A program made the position numbers and the translations under genes. This document shows, piece by piece, positions 52,401-63,629 of a DNA stretch of 64,000 nucleotides (positions within the stretch are counted from its first letter, which is position 1; each line of letters starts with the position of its first letter). This DNA is from Lichenostomus cassidix (Eukaryota > Chordata > Aves > Passeriformes > Meliphagidae): the NCBI GenBank assembly GCA_008360975.2, contig CM039211.1, forward strand, positions 69,282,565-69,346,564. Reading direction: 5' to 3'. The notes below the pieces were generated by a model. It saw only the letters and a program-made list of their open reading frames with translations, searched no databases and was not told where the DNA came from.

Positions 52401-53339
52401 GTTTGATTTGCAGCAAAACTAAGTTCTAAATTAAAGCTAGCATGTACTGACAAGTTTTATGACACTGTTTTAAATATTGCTGTGGAAAACAAGACTTTAA
52501 CACCAAAAAAAACCCCACCACCCAAATTCTAAATAAACAGGCAATAGCTGTCAGTATTAGAAAGCTATACCTCTGAATTCAATTCAACATACAAAATTAT
52601 TAGGTTTCTATTCAATCTCTAGGGATACCCTCTAATCATTTATTCATTTGTATTTCCAGACCAGTTTCCTCTCAATTGACAGGGAATGGCTGTATAAGGT
52701 TTAAAAAATCAGAGGCCTTACCAAATGGACTTAAAAATTGACAGCCTTGAATTGCAGGCTACACATTCTTGTAAAATTTAGTTCTGATAACTGGATGGTC
52801 TAGCTGTACCCTTACAGGACCTCTGAGCTATTGAAAAATATTATGAATAACACAACCAGACTATAAAGCACAAACCCTGTAAAGTAGCCAGGACACAGCT
52901 TTATGTTGCCATGTAAAGGTGGGCTGTTCAAACTGCCATCAGGAATATTACTGAAAATGATATTGTGGCTGAGAGAACAGCATTCAGAGTGCCCCTTCTC
53001 TAAGGGGTAGCTGCTGCAAATACTGAGGTGGAATGAAAAAAACACATTTGCTTCATAACCTGACATTAGATATAGTGTAAATTTAACTATATGATTAATC
53101 TCCTTTATTTCCTATTTCCTTATTATTTTTTATCCACTGAAATTCATTCCTTTAAGTAAACAGCCCTTCTTTTTTTTTTCCCTGTTTTCTCCATATTTTT
53201 TTTTCATTTGTGTCATCCTTCAAAGCAAACTAACCCCCTCCAGTTTAGTTTAGAAATAAATCAATATCTTTCAAAAGTGGAAGGCATGTGCACTCAATGA
53301 AAATAGCAAAAAGGCTTCACTGTGGACAAGTCGAATGTT
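49453..53339. other. AT-rich, apparently unique DNA
   Basis: Includes the exon-like stretch at 51275-51386. A CpG-retaining segment lies at about 50,215-50,270 (CACGTT-, GCGC- and ACGTG-containing). Otherwise nothing is recognisable. Confidence 0.55.
51275..51386 (+). other. Candidate 112-nt exon
   Basis: The acceptor CCCAATTTTTCAG ends at 51274. The donor at 51387 reads AAAG before GTAAGCAA, close to consensus. A frame starting at the second base is open throughout, passing through KYNLLEDLQGVEQNQCQLPG and on to SDVK, and runs open upstream to 51204. A second frame is open until just before the donor. The peptide is not recognisable. The weak pyrimidine tract and two open frames reduce confidence. 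Confidence 0.25.
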
Positions 53340-53757
53340 AAAACTTAATAAAAATGGGATGAAAAGATTAGTGTGAGAAACAAGCTGCTGAAGTTTCTAA
53401 AATAAAAGAAGTAATAATAAAAAGTTTTTCATATCCATCAAAAGCAAGAAACTTGCCAGAGAGTTTATGGGATTTACAAATGACCAAGATGTAAAAGAAT
53501 CATACAAGGAAGATAATGTCATAGCAGAAAAGAAAAATGAATTCTTCATATCCATGTTCCCTGTGAAGATGGGAAATATGGTTGTTTGTCTGTGTTTGAA
53601 TGTCAGTCTCAAAATGAAGTGTCAGCAGAGGAGATTTTAGACATATCGATAAAAAGTAACAAATCATCAGGACCAGATGGTATTTACCTAAGAGTCTGAA
53701 AGGAATTCAAATACATAATTACTGAGTTAACTGTGTTTTAAATCCCACTGCTTCAAG
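53340..53757 (+). mobile_element. CR1 LINE ORF2 fragment, sense (endonuclease-RT linker and RT start)
   Basis: The plus-strand translation carries EKKNEFFISMFPVK at about 53526-53570 (family: LNEFFASVFTSK) and AEEILDISIKSNKSSGPDGI at 53624-53684, followed by YLRV, a stop and KEF (family: GPDGIHPRVLKEL). This segment lies just upstream of the RT part present at 28.4-29.2 kb. It stops abruptly where the purine satellite begins. It is old, with stops in frame. Confidence 0.85.
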
Positions 53758-54184
53758 ATAAGAAGGGAGGAAGGAAATGTGGAAGAGGGAAGGAGGGAAA
53801 AGGAAGGAGGAAGGAAAAAGAGAGAGGGAGGAAGGAGGGAGGAGGGAAGGGGGAAGCATGAAGAGTGAAGTTCATCGAAGTTGAGGGAAGAAGGGAAGTT
53901 CAGGGGAGGGGAGGGGAGGGGAGTTCAGGGGAAGGGAAGGGAAGGGAAGGGAAGGGAAGGGAAGGAAGGGAAGGGAAGGGAAGGGAAGGGAAGGGAAGGA
54001 AGGAAGGAAGGAAGGGGAAGGAAGGAAGGGAAAGGAAAGGAAAGGAAAGGAAAGGAAAGGGAAGGGAAGGGAAGGGAAGGGAAGGAAAGGGAAGGGAAGG
54101 GAAGGGAAGGGAAGGGAAGGGAAGGGAAGGGAAGGGAAGGGAAGGGAAGGGAAGGGAAGGGAAGGGAAGGGAAGGGAAGGGAGA
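53758..54184. repeat. (GGGAA)n/(GGAA)n purine satellite-like tract
   Basis: About 430 bp of G/A-rich sequence. The first part is mixed GGAGG/GGAAG with a few T and C. From 53927 to 54184 it is 258 bases with no pyrimidine, mostly GGGAA with GGAA and GGAAA sub-arrays at about 54000-54060. The Arg-Glu-Gly-Lys and Pro-Phe-Leu-Ser frames of 105-111 codons across it are artefacts. Confidence 0.98.
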
Positions 54185-55146
54185 TTCATTGTAAATATGT
54201 CTTGTTCAATAATTGAAATAACAATTCAACCATAATTCCATCTATTTTCACTGTGTAAGTTGATATTGCATTAAGATTGCATGCAAAAATACTACTAGCA
54301 AGCCTTTGTTGGGTTTTACGTGGGAAAAAAGGCATTACATTGTTTGGAATACCACCTTAAATTTTCATTAATCTGTATTCTCTTATTTTTATGTATTCTG
54401 AACATTTATCATATTTTTGAGCATAAAATTTTAGATATTCATATTTTCTCCCATTTTCCCCACAGTGTGTCAGCTGTCACATCAGACTCCTTGTTCTGCT
54501 CATTAGGAAGAGAAATCACAACAACGTTAACAACAAAAGATCTCCAAAACTGTGTTTAAATCTTGTTTTTATAAGGAAATGCAAAATTCATTGCTGACGA
54601 CATGGCAATTTTCCAATCAAACATTTCTTTTGGTTGCAGAGACAGAAAGCATGTGAAGACAAAAAGGCATTTTGGCATTAACAGCTTTAACAAAGCTCAT
54701 TACACAGTGACTGCTGTTGCTGTGAAATATTGTTCTTTGAAGGGTAATACTAATTCAAGTGGCATAGCACTGCATATGAGTAAGGGGTCCAAAGACCTTG
54801 AATGTTGAAAAGAACTACAGATCTTCAAAGTCCCACGTACAGACAAAACAAAATGTAGCATGTAATGGAGACCTGAATAATGTAAAAGGTTTTGTCTCTG
54901 AAGAGAAGTGAAGGGGAGAGAGAAAGAGGGGAAGGAGTGGAGAAAAAGCAGAGAGAAGTGGAGGAGTGAAATATGGGCTTTAAGCATTGTAATCAAAAGA
55001 TGTGAATTGTCACTTCTTGCCTAGCTGTCAAAAACAGCAATAGCCAGACTTAAAGAGTAGCTGAAGAATGTCAGTGCTGGTGTGAGAAAGTCAGTAGGGT
55101 AATTACACCAAACCTAAGAGCAGGCAAAGGTTTTGTTGGTCTGGGA
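54185..55146. other. AT-rich, apparently unique DNA
   Basis: Between the purine satellite and a T-rich run. A purine-rich patch lies at about 54900-54970. No gene is recognised. Confidence 0.55.
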
Positions 55147-55189
55147 TTTTTTTTTGTTTGTTTGTTTGGTTGGTTTGGTTTTTTGTTTT

Positions 55190-55224
<35 letters not shown>
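55147..55224. repeat. T-rich low-complexity tract ending in T33
   Basis: TTTG/TTTGG units followed by an uninterrupted run of 33 T at 55192-55224. Confidence 0.97.
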
Positions 55225-55229
<5 letters not shown>

Positions 55230-55799
55230 GAGAAGGGATGAGTGTTTTGGATGTTTGGTTTCTAAAGGAAAGGTAACAAAAATGTTTTACATCAGAGGAG
55301 TGGAATGTTGGTCATGATTGTTGGCAAGAATTCCTTGTCCAAGTTTGAAACAAAAAGAAAAAATCTATTGAATTTAGAGGACCAGCTGAAGAAATGTTAA
55401 AAAAAAAACAAAACAAAACCAAACCAAAATTGGACAGACAGTGCAATGAAAGACAGAAGAAAGGTGCATCTTTGTGGTACTAATACAATTCAACATGCCT
55501 CCTCCATAAAGACAATGACACTTTTCAAATTTATTTTAATTTCAATCCACTTTTTTTTTTAATTCTGCTTTGAGTCCTTCAGAAGTCTTAAATGATCAGG
55601 TAAATAAAGTTTGCACCAAATTAGTAAAGCTGAAACGGAGGTCCAACTGGAATACAACTTATTGCTCTATTCACTCTATGGCTGTGTCTACCACTTACTA
55701 ATACTAAGGATGAGAGCCACCTTCCTCTACATATGTTGATAAAATGTAGGAGGAAATAGGTTGCTGCTTTAGAAAGCAATAATCAGTTGGTCTGGACTA

Positions 55800-56836
55800 A
55801 AGCCTTAATTCAGCAGAGTGGATGATTCAGTGGTGAAGGGAGTTACATCCAACTGGTGTGCAGTCACCAGTGGCATTTCCCAAGGATCGATATTGTCTCC
55901 AGCCTTGTTTAATACTTTTATCAATTATCTGGATGAGGCAACTGAGTGCACCCTCAGTCAGTTTGAGGACAACACCAAGCTGGGTGGGAGTGTGGATCTG
56001 CTGGAGGGCAGGAAGGCTCTGCAGAGGGATCTGCACATGCTGCATCCATGGGCTGAGGACAATTGGGTGAGGTTCAACCAGGGCAAGTGCTGGTCCTGCC
56101 CTGGGGTCACAACAACTCCAGGCAGCTCCAGGCTGGGGCAGAGTGGCTGGAAAGCTGCCCAGTGGTAAAGGACCTAGAGATGCTGCTGACAACAGCTAAA
56201 TATGAGCCCAGGTGTGCTCAGGTGGCCAAGAAGGCCAAGGACATTCTGGCATGTGTCAGAACATTGTGGACAGCAGGACCAGGGCAGTGCCCATCCTCCT
56301 GCAATCAGCACTGGTGAAGCACTTGAGTTCTCAGTTTGGTTTTGGCCCTGCATGACCAGAAAGGTACTGAGAGGCTGGAGCTGTCCAGAGAAGGGAAGTG
56401 AGCTGGGGAAGGGTCTGGAGCACAAATCTGACGAGGAGCAGCTGAGGGAGCTGGAGTGGGGCTCAGCATGGAGAGAAGGAGGTTCAGGGGGAACATTCTT
56501 ACTGTCTAAAATTCCCTGAAAGAGGAGTGTAGCCAGGTGTGAGTCAGGCTCTGCTCCTATATACCAAGTGATAGAATGAGAGGAAACAGCCTCAAGTTTT
56601 TCCAGTGAAGGTTTATTTGGATATAAGAAAAAATTCTTTGCAGAAAATTTTGTCAGACATTAGAACAATCTGTACAGGGAAATGATTGAGTCATCATCCC
56701 TGGAGGTATTTAAGACTTGTAGATGTGGCACCTGGGGACATGGTTTAGGAGAGGGGTTGGCAGTGCTGAATTAACAATCAGACTTCATCATCTCAAAGTT
56801 TTTTTCCAGCATAAACATTTTGATACTGTGATTCCT
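55800..56836 (+). mobile_element. CR1 LINE, 3' part of ORF2 plus 3' UTR, sense; longest transposon copy in the window
   Basis: From 55818 the translation follows the CR1 reverse transcriptase: [20 protein letters not shown], then [20 protein letters not shown], then [21 protein letters not shown] frameshift near 56070 moves the match into the next plus frame, which holds [15 protein letters not shown] and CAQVAKKAKDILACVRT. The catalytic Asp pair of the F-A-D-D box reads E-D-N, so the copy is dead. The 3' UTR runs from about 56400 with 'GGAGGTATTTAAGACTTGTA' and 'GGACATGGTTTAGGAGAGG'. It ends near 56836 in degenerate octamers (TGATACTGTGATTCC). About 1 kb is present, 5'-truncated. Antisense frames of 63-121 codons here are shadows. 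Confidence 0.96.
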
Positions 56837-57667
56837 GTTGTTAACCACGTTGATAGTGATGCTTTTAGAAGAAAATTTTCTTCAATCCTTCTTCCTCTTG
56901 GAACTGGCCAGATTTAGCACCATTTAAATACAAGGTTAGTGAGAGGAATTTAAAAAAAATGTTTTTCTACGGGGCACCTGAATTTTAATTGCTTGTACAA
57001 AAGAAAAAATAAAGGAAACAGAAGTTAGAGGGATCTTCCTTCAACTGTCCATGAGACAAAAATATTGAAGAATTCTCCTAAGAGAACAGATGTATTGCTC
57101 AAATGCTGTCAAAAGAATGAATGAATTGAAGCTGTTGTAGTCACTGAGCTTTTGGGTTGAAGGAAAAGCAACTCCAAGGAAATTGCTGTCCATGGCCTGA
57201 ACTCTTCTTGCAAGTATATGACAACTAACTTGTACTTTAGAATCAAATGTAACATTTCACTCTAAGAAAAGAAGGGGGGAAAAAAAGCAAAGAGAAAGAA
57301 CATTCAAATTTAGTTTTCCATAGCACATTTTTCTTGTTTATTTATCTTTTGCTTATTTTTCTTGCAACTAAGTCAGAAAGTAGTTTTCATAAGGCTATTC
57401 CTATTTCTTTATTTTCAATGATATTCTATGAAACCCTTTGATTTAAATTTAGATGAAGTTTGAAGAGTATTGAGTAGCTTACTTGTGTCAGAGAGCATTT
57501 CTGATATATGATTCCTGATCCCTCATTAAAGACAGAGACTTCCTTGAATGTATTTATTTATTTAAACTATAAATTGGGTTTTATTTTCCTTGAAATTATG
57601 TTTATTTTGTTTCATTTAATTCCATTTTATTTATTAATAAAATAGCTGAAGGTAATTTTTCCCACAG

Positions 57668-57701
57668 GAACCTGACGACGAATCTATTAATGAGAACCAA
57701 G
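57668..57701 (+). other. Candidate 34-nt microexon
   Basis: The acceptor GGTAATTTTTCCCACAG ends at 57667, with a branchpoint-like TATTAAT about 30 bases upstream. The 34 nt end CCAAG before GTATTT. Frame 1 reads EPDDESINENQ plus one base. A second frame is also open and the third stops at once. Two adjacent CpGs (GACGACGAA) survive in a region otherwise almost free of CpG, which hints at constraint. The acidic peptide is too short to assign. If real, its phase change (34 is not a multiple of 3) must be matched by neighbouring exons outside this interval. Confidence 0.35.
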
Positions 57702-57827
57702 GTATTTCAAAATTGTCAAATATCCCCTGCTGTCCTCAACAAACTTTCATTTGCCTGATTTATATTCATTTTGTTGTACTTTCTTTGGGTTTTCTTTTCT
57801 TCATTAGTTTACTTGCTTTTTGAAAAA

Positions 57828-57876
57828 CAAAAACAAAACAAAAATAAAAATAAAAATAAAAATAAAAGAAAAAAGG
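57828..57876. repeat. (AAAAC)n/(AAAAT)n microsatellite
   Basis: AAAAC units grade into five or so AAAAT units. Confidence 0.93.
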
Positions 57877-58199
57877 AAAAGTTAATAAGGAATGAACTTA
57901 AATGAAAGACAGAAGGAATTCAACGAGAGAAATAACAGAAATAATCATCCTAGAATCCATAATGACAAGGTTATGTTTCATAGTATAAAAATATATTTAC
58001 ATTAAGAAAACTGCATTTCCAGTTTGAATTGCACAGAGAGGCTTTGAGTTTGTTTTCTCTTAAATCAGGTCAAGTTATAAGTTTCCTAAGACACAGTGCC
58101 ATTGTTCTAACACTTTGCAGGAGGGTCAAGAGCCAAAAGCAGTGCAAGGATCCGACACACAAAAACCTGACTTTCAGCAGACACACCCATGGATTGCAG

Positions 58200-58247
58200 T
58201 ATATCAGGGACTTGGGCTCCAGATATATCAGGGACTTGGGCTTCAGA
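58200..58247. repeat. 24-bp tandem duplication
   Basis: Two adjacent copies (58200-58223 and 58224-58247) of TATATCAGGGACTTGGGCT plus YCAGA, differing at one position. This is a recent slippage duplication, so it is probably still polymorphic. Confidence 0.95.
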
Positions 58248-60390
58248 CAAAGTGAAATCATATGCTGAGAAAAATTGGACTTTGATTTTAGTGAAGACCT
58301 CAGGTTCTACCTCTGTTCCGATCCTGTAACAAGTATTAAATTTACATACAAAATTAGTCTTGAAAGGAAATCACAATTGTTGGCAAGCAGTGTTTTCTTT
58401 TTATTCAGATTCTTGCTCTGTTTAGGCTGGGTTGTAATTCTGTTGCTGGGATCTGACTTTTCCAGAGGACAGGCTCCCCAGCCCAAAATTATGTGTTATG
58501 GTACTGGTTCTGTTTTAATGCAATGGTTGCTAAGATCTCCTGGCTACCAGGAAACATTCAGGCTGAAAGTTAGTGATTTTTTAAAGTTTTGATGTTGGTG
58601 ACAGCATCCATATATTTATGTGAAATCCTGATAAAACAGAGACAGATAGAAGATCCAGTGTACCCATATATTTTCTATTTAAACAGCACACATACATATA
58701 ATATTAAATGGGATCATAACTCAGATTTACTGATACTAATCTGAACAAAGTTTACTACTATTCTCTGCAGATCAAGAATTTGGAGACTTAGGCTGTAAAA
58801 ATGTAAAAAAAAAGTCCCAACGTACTTGCCATTCCTCCACAGTAAGGGTTTAAAATTTCAGTCTCTGGGTGGTCGATTCTGTTCTCATCTATTTAGATTT
58901 TACACTAGTGTACTTCCATTGACTTTATCAAAGGTCCTGATTTATACTGGTGGATCTCATGATAGATGTCATTATCCATTTCACAGAATATTTAAGTATC
59001 TTTTATAGTCTTCCAGAGATCCTGCTCCCCACCCCTTGCCCCCAGGGTGTGACACACTTTACAGTACTCTCCTGTCAGGTCAGCTGCTATCATCTACTTA
59101 AAACCAGCCTTGGCAGTTTGTTATTTCTGATAACCTGGAGATGTCATCTGATACCTGGAATTCAAGCTAAACTTATTTGGACAATCAGCTTCTGTTAAAA
59201 TTGATTGTTTGATTAAGCATGACAGAAAGCATTAGGCCAACAAAACCCCTGAACAATTTAAGACCTTAAGGTGACTTTGCAAAGTTGATAAGGCATCTAA
59301 ATGTAGTTATATTTTAAATAAATAAATCAGAGAAATTTATCTTGGTGTATTTTGAAAATGGCCATTGTTATGTCATTGTTATTTATCACATATTATTGTG
59401 AGAAGATAAACCTTTGATGAGATGAATGTCCATAAACTCAGAAACTCAGAGTTCTATAATGGTTGGACTTCCAATTTAAATTCTGTGGCATTCTTTTATT
59501 CATCTCCCTGAAGATGACAACATGCCTTTTTTTTCCACAGTAGAATAAATTAATTTTTAAAAAAATGAAAATCAGAGTTTAATCTATTAAAGATATTCTA
59601 ATAGCAATTTTTAAAGATGTCTTCAGTGGAATGGTATTGTGCACATGTAATTAATATATATGGTTTGCTAGTGAATCCTTTACAAGAAACATTCTGAAAG
59701 TGTGGTAATACAGTGTTATCACTAGAATTCTAATCAAAAGCATAGCATTAAACAGACAGTGAGATTTATTTTTCCTGTTTATTCCTCATCCTGTTAAACA
59801 CAGCTATCAAAATGATTGGCTGGCACTTTTTTGTCATGTATTCGATGCTGATGGCGACTATTATGATAGTTATAATGATAATAATAGCAATCATAGTAAT
59901 AAGGGTTTTTTTTCCCCTGCTGCTTCAGCTGAAAGATCTCAGTTAAATTAAGTCTTTGCATGTCCCGTGAAGGGAAAATAAAAGTGATTTTCATTCTTTT
60001 TTACAAATATGTAAAGTGAGGCAAAAAGAAAGTTACACTGATTTATATTTGCATTCTTCCTTTTTACTTTTAATTTTGATCTTTGTTGCAGGGATGAATT
60101 TTATTCAAAATAAAAGTGTGAATTATCATACAAAATGAGGCATTTCAGTCATATGGTAGTTTCTCATTAGGTTGGTCAAGTGTGTATGTACAAGATAAAG
60201 GTTATTTCACAGTCTTTACTGCCTTCATTTGAGTTTCTATCTCTTAGTTGACAAGACATATCAATCTCACTTTTCTTATTCTCATACTTTTTGAGTGTTT
60301 TTTTCCCCTAGCTCTTTTACGGTAGCATGCTTGTACACACCGTGAGCTCACTTTGAATTTTACACGGGGAGATTTTTCTCCTTTTCGTAG

Positions 60391-60530
60391 AACCACAGAA
60401 TGGCTTGGATGGGAAGGGACCTTAAAAATCATCAACTTCCATCCCCTCTGCTATAGGCAAGGACTCCTTCCACTAAATCAGGTTACTAAGATCCCCAGCT
60501 TAATGCTGGTGTTTATTTTCTTGACACTCA
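60391..60530 (-). mobile_element. CR1 LINE 3' end, antisense
   Basis: Starts 'CCACAGAATGGCTTGGATGG' and 'GAAGGGACCTTAAAAATCAT', then 'CCTTCCACTAAATCAGGTTAC', the reverse complement of the CR1 3' tail. The match fades after about 60,500. The 68- and 63-codon frames that cross it have no other support. Confidence 0.9.
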
Positions 60531-61293
60531 TAAGTCTTCAGCCCTGTATTCAAAGATAATTCTTAGGAGCAGAAGAGGAAGTATGAATTCTTATATGCAG
60601 AACAAAGAAGGAGTTGGACAAGTGATATTATATTATCTTCTGCCATTGAAAAAAACAAAACTGTCCTCAGTTACATACATAGCACAATATTATACATATA
60701 TATATACATATATATATATTGACTGTAGAGGTAAAAGTGGAGTAAAGCACATATCAGTCTTGATATGAGTGCCAGACTTAAGAAAAGCACATTATCTCAT
60801 GGAAGGGAATGTATTTCAGTGACAGACTTCTCTCTTGTAGCTGGTATTTCCATCTGCCCTAGGTGTCACCACTCTAAAATTTCTGATAGTTGTGAACACA
60901 ACGTTGTGGACAGTCAGTCCAGGGTCCACAGGCATTTAACTCAGCTTGGACATTCCACTTATGGATCCAAGAGCCTCACTTCTAGATATTACTGAGAATC
61001 ACCATGCCTTCTGATACCCGTCACTCTTGCACTAAATGTGGTTGTGACAGGTAGGTTCTGACAATGGGAGTATGATAAATTTCCTCTAAGACACCAGTGT
61101 AACCAGTGAGATTCACTGCTTTATAATTCTAAATATTGCATGATGTGGCCTTTCTGACTGAGTCAAAAGAAAGCCTGGCAGACTTGAATACAGCAGGAAA
61201 CTTCTCCCTGAGCCTTCATTTTTTTCAGGAGAGGTACAAGGCTAGAAGTGAAATTATTCCTGGAAGACACCTGAGTAGTATTCTGATGGCATC
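60531..61293. other. AT-rich, apparently unique DNA with a (TA)n run
   Basis: A TATACATATA-type run lies at about 60689-60720. No gene is recognised. The last six bases (GGCATC) form the left target-site copy of the LTR. Confidence 0.6.
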
Positions 61294-61908
61294 TGTTGCG
61301 GTTTAAAAGGATATTATAGCAGAACTTACCTGAGACCGTCTCTGCCCAGCCGAGTTCAGCACCTTAGTGCTCCAAATCCTTTGTCCCAGGGCTGGACACT
61401 GTGCTCCCACTGGCTGGGGAGCCATAAGGCTAGCTCTGGTTTTTCTGCTTCCACAACTGGCAGTGGTAAAGGAGGCGAGGAGGGTCTATGCGTTGTGTCC
61501 GTGGAAGATGTTTATTCACATGGTGCATCAGGGGCCAACGACCTCCCAGAGGCAGAGATGCCTCATGGGCAAAGACCTCACATGCACAGACACATGTGCA
61601 CAGACCATGTGCATAGACAACAAAGTGGCAGAGGGTGAGGAGTTTTCTAGAGAGACAGAGGGGTGGGGACAGCACATTGGCCCAGTGATCTCTGGGCACA
61701 GGGGCAGTACCTGGGCTGAGTTAGGGTACAGGAACCAATAGGGAAAACCTGAGGGCATGGCCAGGACCATGTGGGGTGGGGAAAGCAGGACAATAGGGGG
61801 AGAGTAAACACATTAAGGAAGAAATGGTTGGGGAAACTAGGACAATAGGAGAAGGGTAAACACATTAAGGAAGGGGTGGGTGGGGAAACTGCAGCTTTTA
61901 TCACAACA
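61294..61908 (-). mobile_element. Solo LTR of an endogenous retrovirus, minus orientation
   Basis: The 615-bp block opens TGTTGCGG and closes with the imperfect inverted match TCACAACA, giving the TG...CA ends of an LTR. It is flanked by GGCATC (61288-61293) and GACATC (61909-61914), a six-base target duplication with one mismatch. On the minus strand there is an AATAAA (complement of 61511-61516) about 220 bases before the LTR 3' end. A CCAAT-type box lies at 61735-61739 (in CCAAT orientation on plus). Two tandem copies of an approximately 52-bp unit at about 61779-61882 sit where U3 enhancers lie. No clear TATA box is seen. There is no internal retroviral sequence on either side, so this is a solo LTR left by recombination. 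It retains many CpGs, so it is younger than most CR1 pieces. Six-base duplication suggests a class II (beta-like) element. Frames of 80-124 codons inside it are not genes. Confidence 0.85.
61779..61882. repeat. Two tandem ~52-bp units in the LTR U3 region
   Basis: Both units carry GGACAATAGG, GTAAACACATTAAGGAAG and a GGTTGGGG/GGGTGGGG end (about 61779-61830 and 61831-61882). Their position at the 5' side of the minus-strand LTR matches a duplicated enhancer. Confidence 0.85.
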
Positions 61909-63629
61909 GACATCCTTTCACCTTGTCCCCATCAGAGGTTTTTCACACAATCTGCTCCTCCTGTGAGTGCAGAATTGAAGTGGTCAAACCTGTTTGAATC
62001 CCTGAGTGATGCTAAACTGTTATGTTGCAGCCCAGTTCCAGATGTCTCCCACCTGGGCACCCTTTCCATCCTTTCCAGCTGCATGACTGACCACCTTGGG
62101 GACACAAATGCTTTTCCCTCAGTTTGTATCAGCCTCTGTCCATTTGGAAGCAGAAACTGGAAACTTGGGCTACAACACACTTGTCCCATTAGATCTATTC
62201 CTATCATCTGCTTTTTCTGTATTGAAAATGGTCCAGGGAATGGAGCCTAAAGAGATCAGGAAAGAAAACAACACCCAAAAGGTACAAAACACAATTAAAA
62301 ATGAAGGGAAATAGTCTCCCAAACTAAAAGGGGAGCAAAGTCATCTCATATTCAACAGCTCTTCAACTAGCAGCTCTCAAAAAAACTACCATTGCCATTT
62401 CCAGGCTCTGGCAAGCACCCCATCCCATTATGAGGGAATATAATCTTCTTTTTGCTACATCGTTTGTTTTTAATAAATCACATGCAGAGCTTTTATAACA
62501 TAAGCCTCCAAAATAAAACTCATGTACACACATCTCATATAAATAAATAAAATAATAAACACACATGCATACACACACAAGCAGAAGCCAAATAATTACT
62601 GAGTTGCCAGGGTCCCAAATGCTGCATTGTAAATTATAGATTGGTTTGAGAATTTTGCCCTGTTTGACTCAGTTATGATAAATATGCTTCAAAATGTAAA
62701 CTGTGTGATGCTGATATAGTGTGGATATATTTACAAGGTGTCTGGGTTCCTATGATATATTGTTATGGCTACTACAGAAAGGTCAGCATTTTACCTGCTT
62801 CTGGAGTAAGGACAAACTCTTTTAGGTCTGTATAATACCATGGATTTTTGTTTGGCAAATTATTCTCTTTCATTATGTTAAAAGCGAGGGCATTAATTTC
62901 ATGCTTAGATAGAACAAGGAATGTCATGTAATCCTCTAAATAACATTTAAAAACTCCAGATATGCACAGTACAACACATAGAATTATTCAAAATTAAGAT
63001 CTTTATTATAGTAGAAATGCAGCATTTTGTTTCACCAGCTAGATTTATTTGTGTGGGTACTTTCAGTGCACTCTTCTCCAGCCTCTTCCTGTAATGATAA
63101 CAAGTAAAAACTTTTACAAACAAAGAGACAATGACTTACTGTAAGAAAGACACACGGTTTAAGGGATTTAAGAATTTAAGTTCACATTTAAGAAACTAAA
63201 TAAATTTTGTGAGATGTAATAAATTCATAGCACTAAGTGGATATGTCTAATGCAAAAATATAGGAAAGTAAACTTGAACTGAAAGCAAAAATACTTCAGT
63301 TCAAGCCTACATTTCAATTTATTCAACTGCCACCAAGGTTGCAGCTAGATGATGATGCCATGAAGGGAAGGTCTTCCAAAGTAGATATATTGGCAGTGGA
63401 CCAAGAAGCTTCAACATTGTGTGTTACTCCACATAAATGAGAATGGTGAATTAAAAAGAAATTATTTTTTTTAGTAGTAAGAACTAAAAAACATTAAAAG
63501 TAATCTGGAGAAAGAGAATGACATGCAGGTTAACTTGCTTAGGTGTTAGTTTTTGGTAAAACATTTATGGAATGCTGTTTTGCATTCACCCTGTCAGGAT
63601 TTTTATGGAGCATCTTTGTCCCTATGTAC
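61909..63629. other. Mixed DNA of unknown identity, then AT-rich unique DNA
   Basis: The first 350 bases are moderately GC-rich, with a 125-codon plus frame (61876-62250) that begins inside the LTR and has no support. A (AAAT)n/(CA)n patch lies at about 62540-62580. No gene is recognised. Confidence 0.5.

Larger units (their letters stand above)
56837..60390. other. AT-rich, apparently unique DNA
   Basis: Includes the microexon candidate at 57668-57701 and simple repeats listed separately. A degenerate AT-rich GATAAT-like stretch lies at about 59845-59905. No gene is recognised. Confidence 0.55.

Noticed and set aside
53865..54216. Open frames of 105-111 codons on both strands
   Set aside because: Same cause: the (GGGAA)n array is stop-free in every frame.
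61367..61741. 124-codon plus frame and overlapping minus frames
   Set aside because: They lie wholly inside the solo LTR, which does not encode protein in either direction as far as known.
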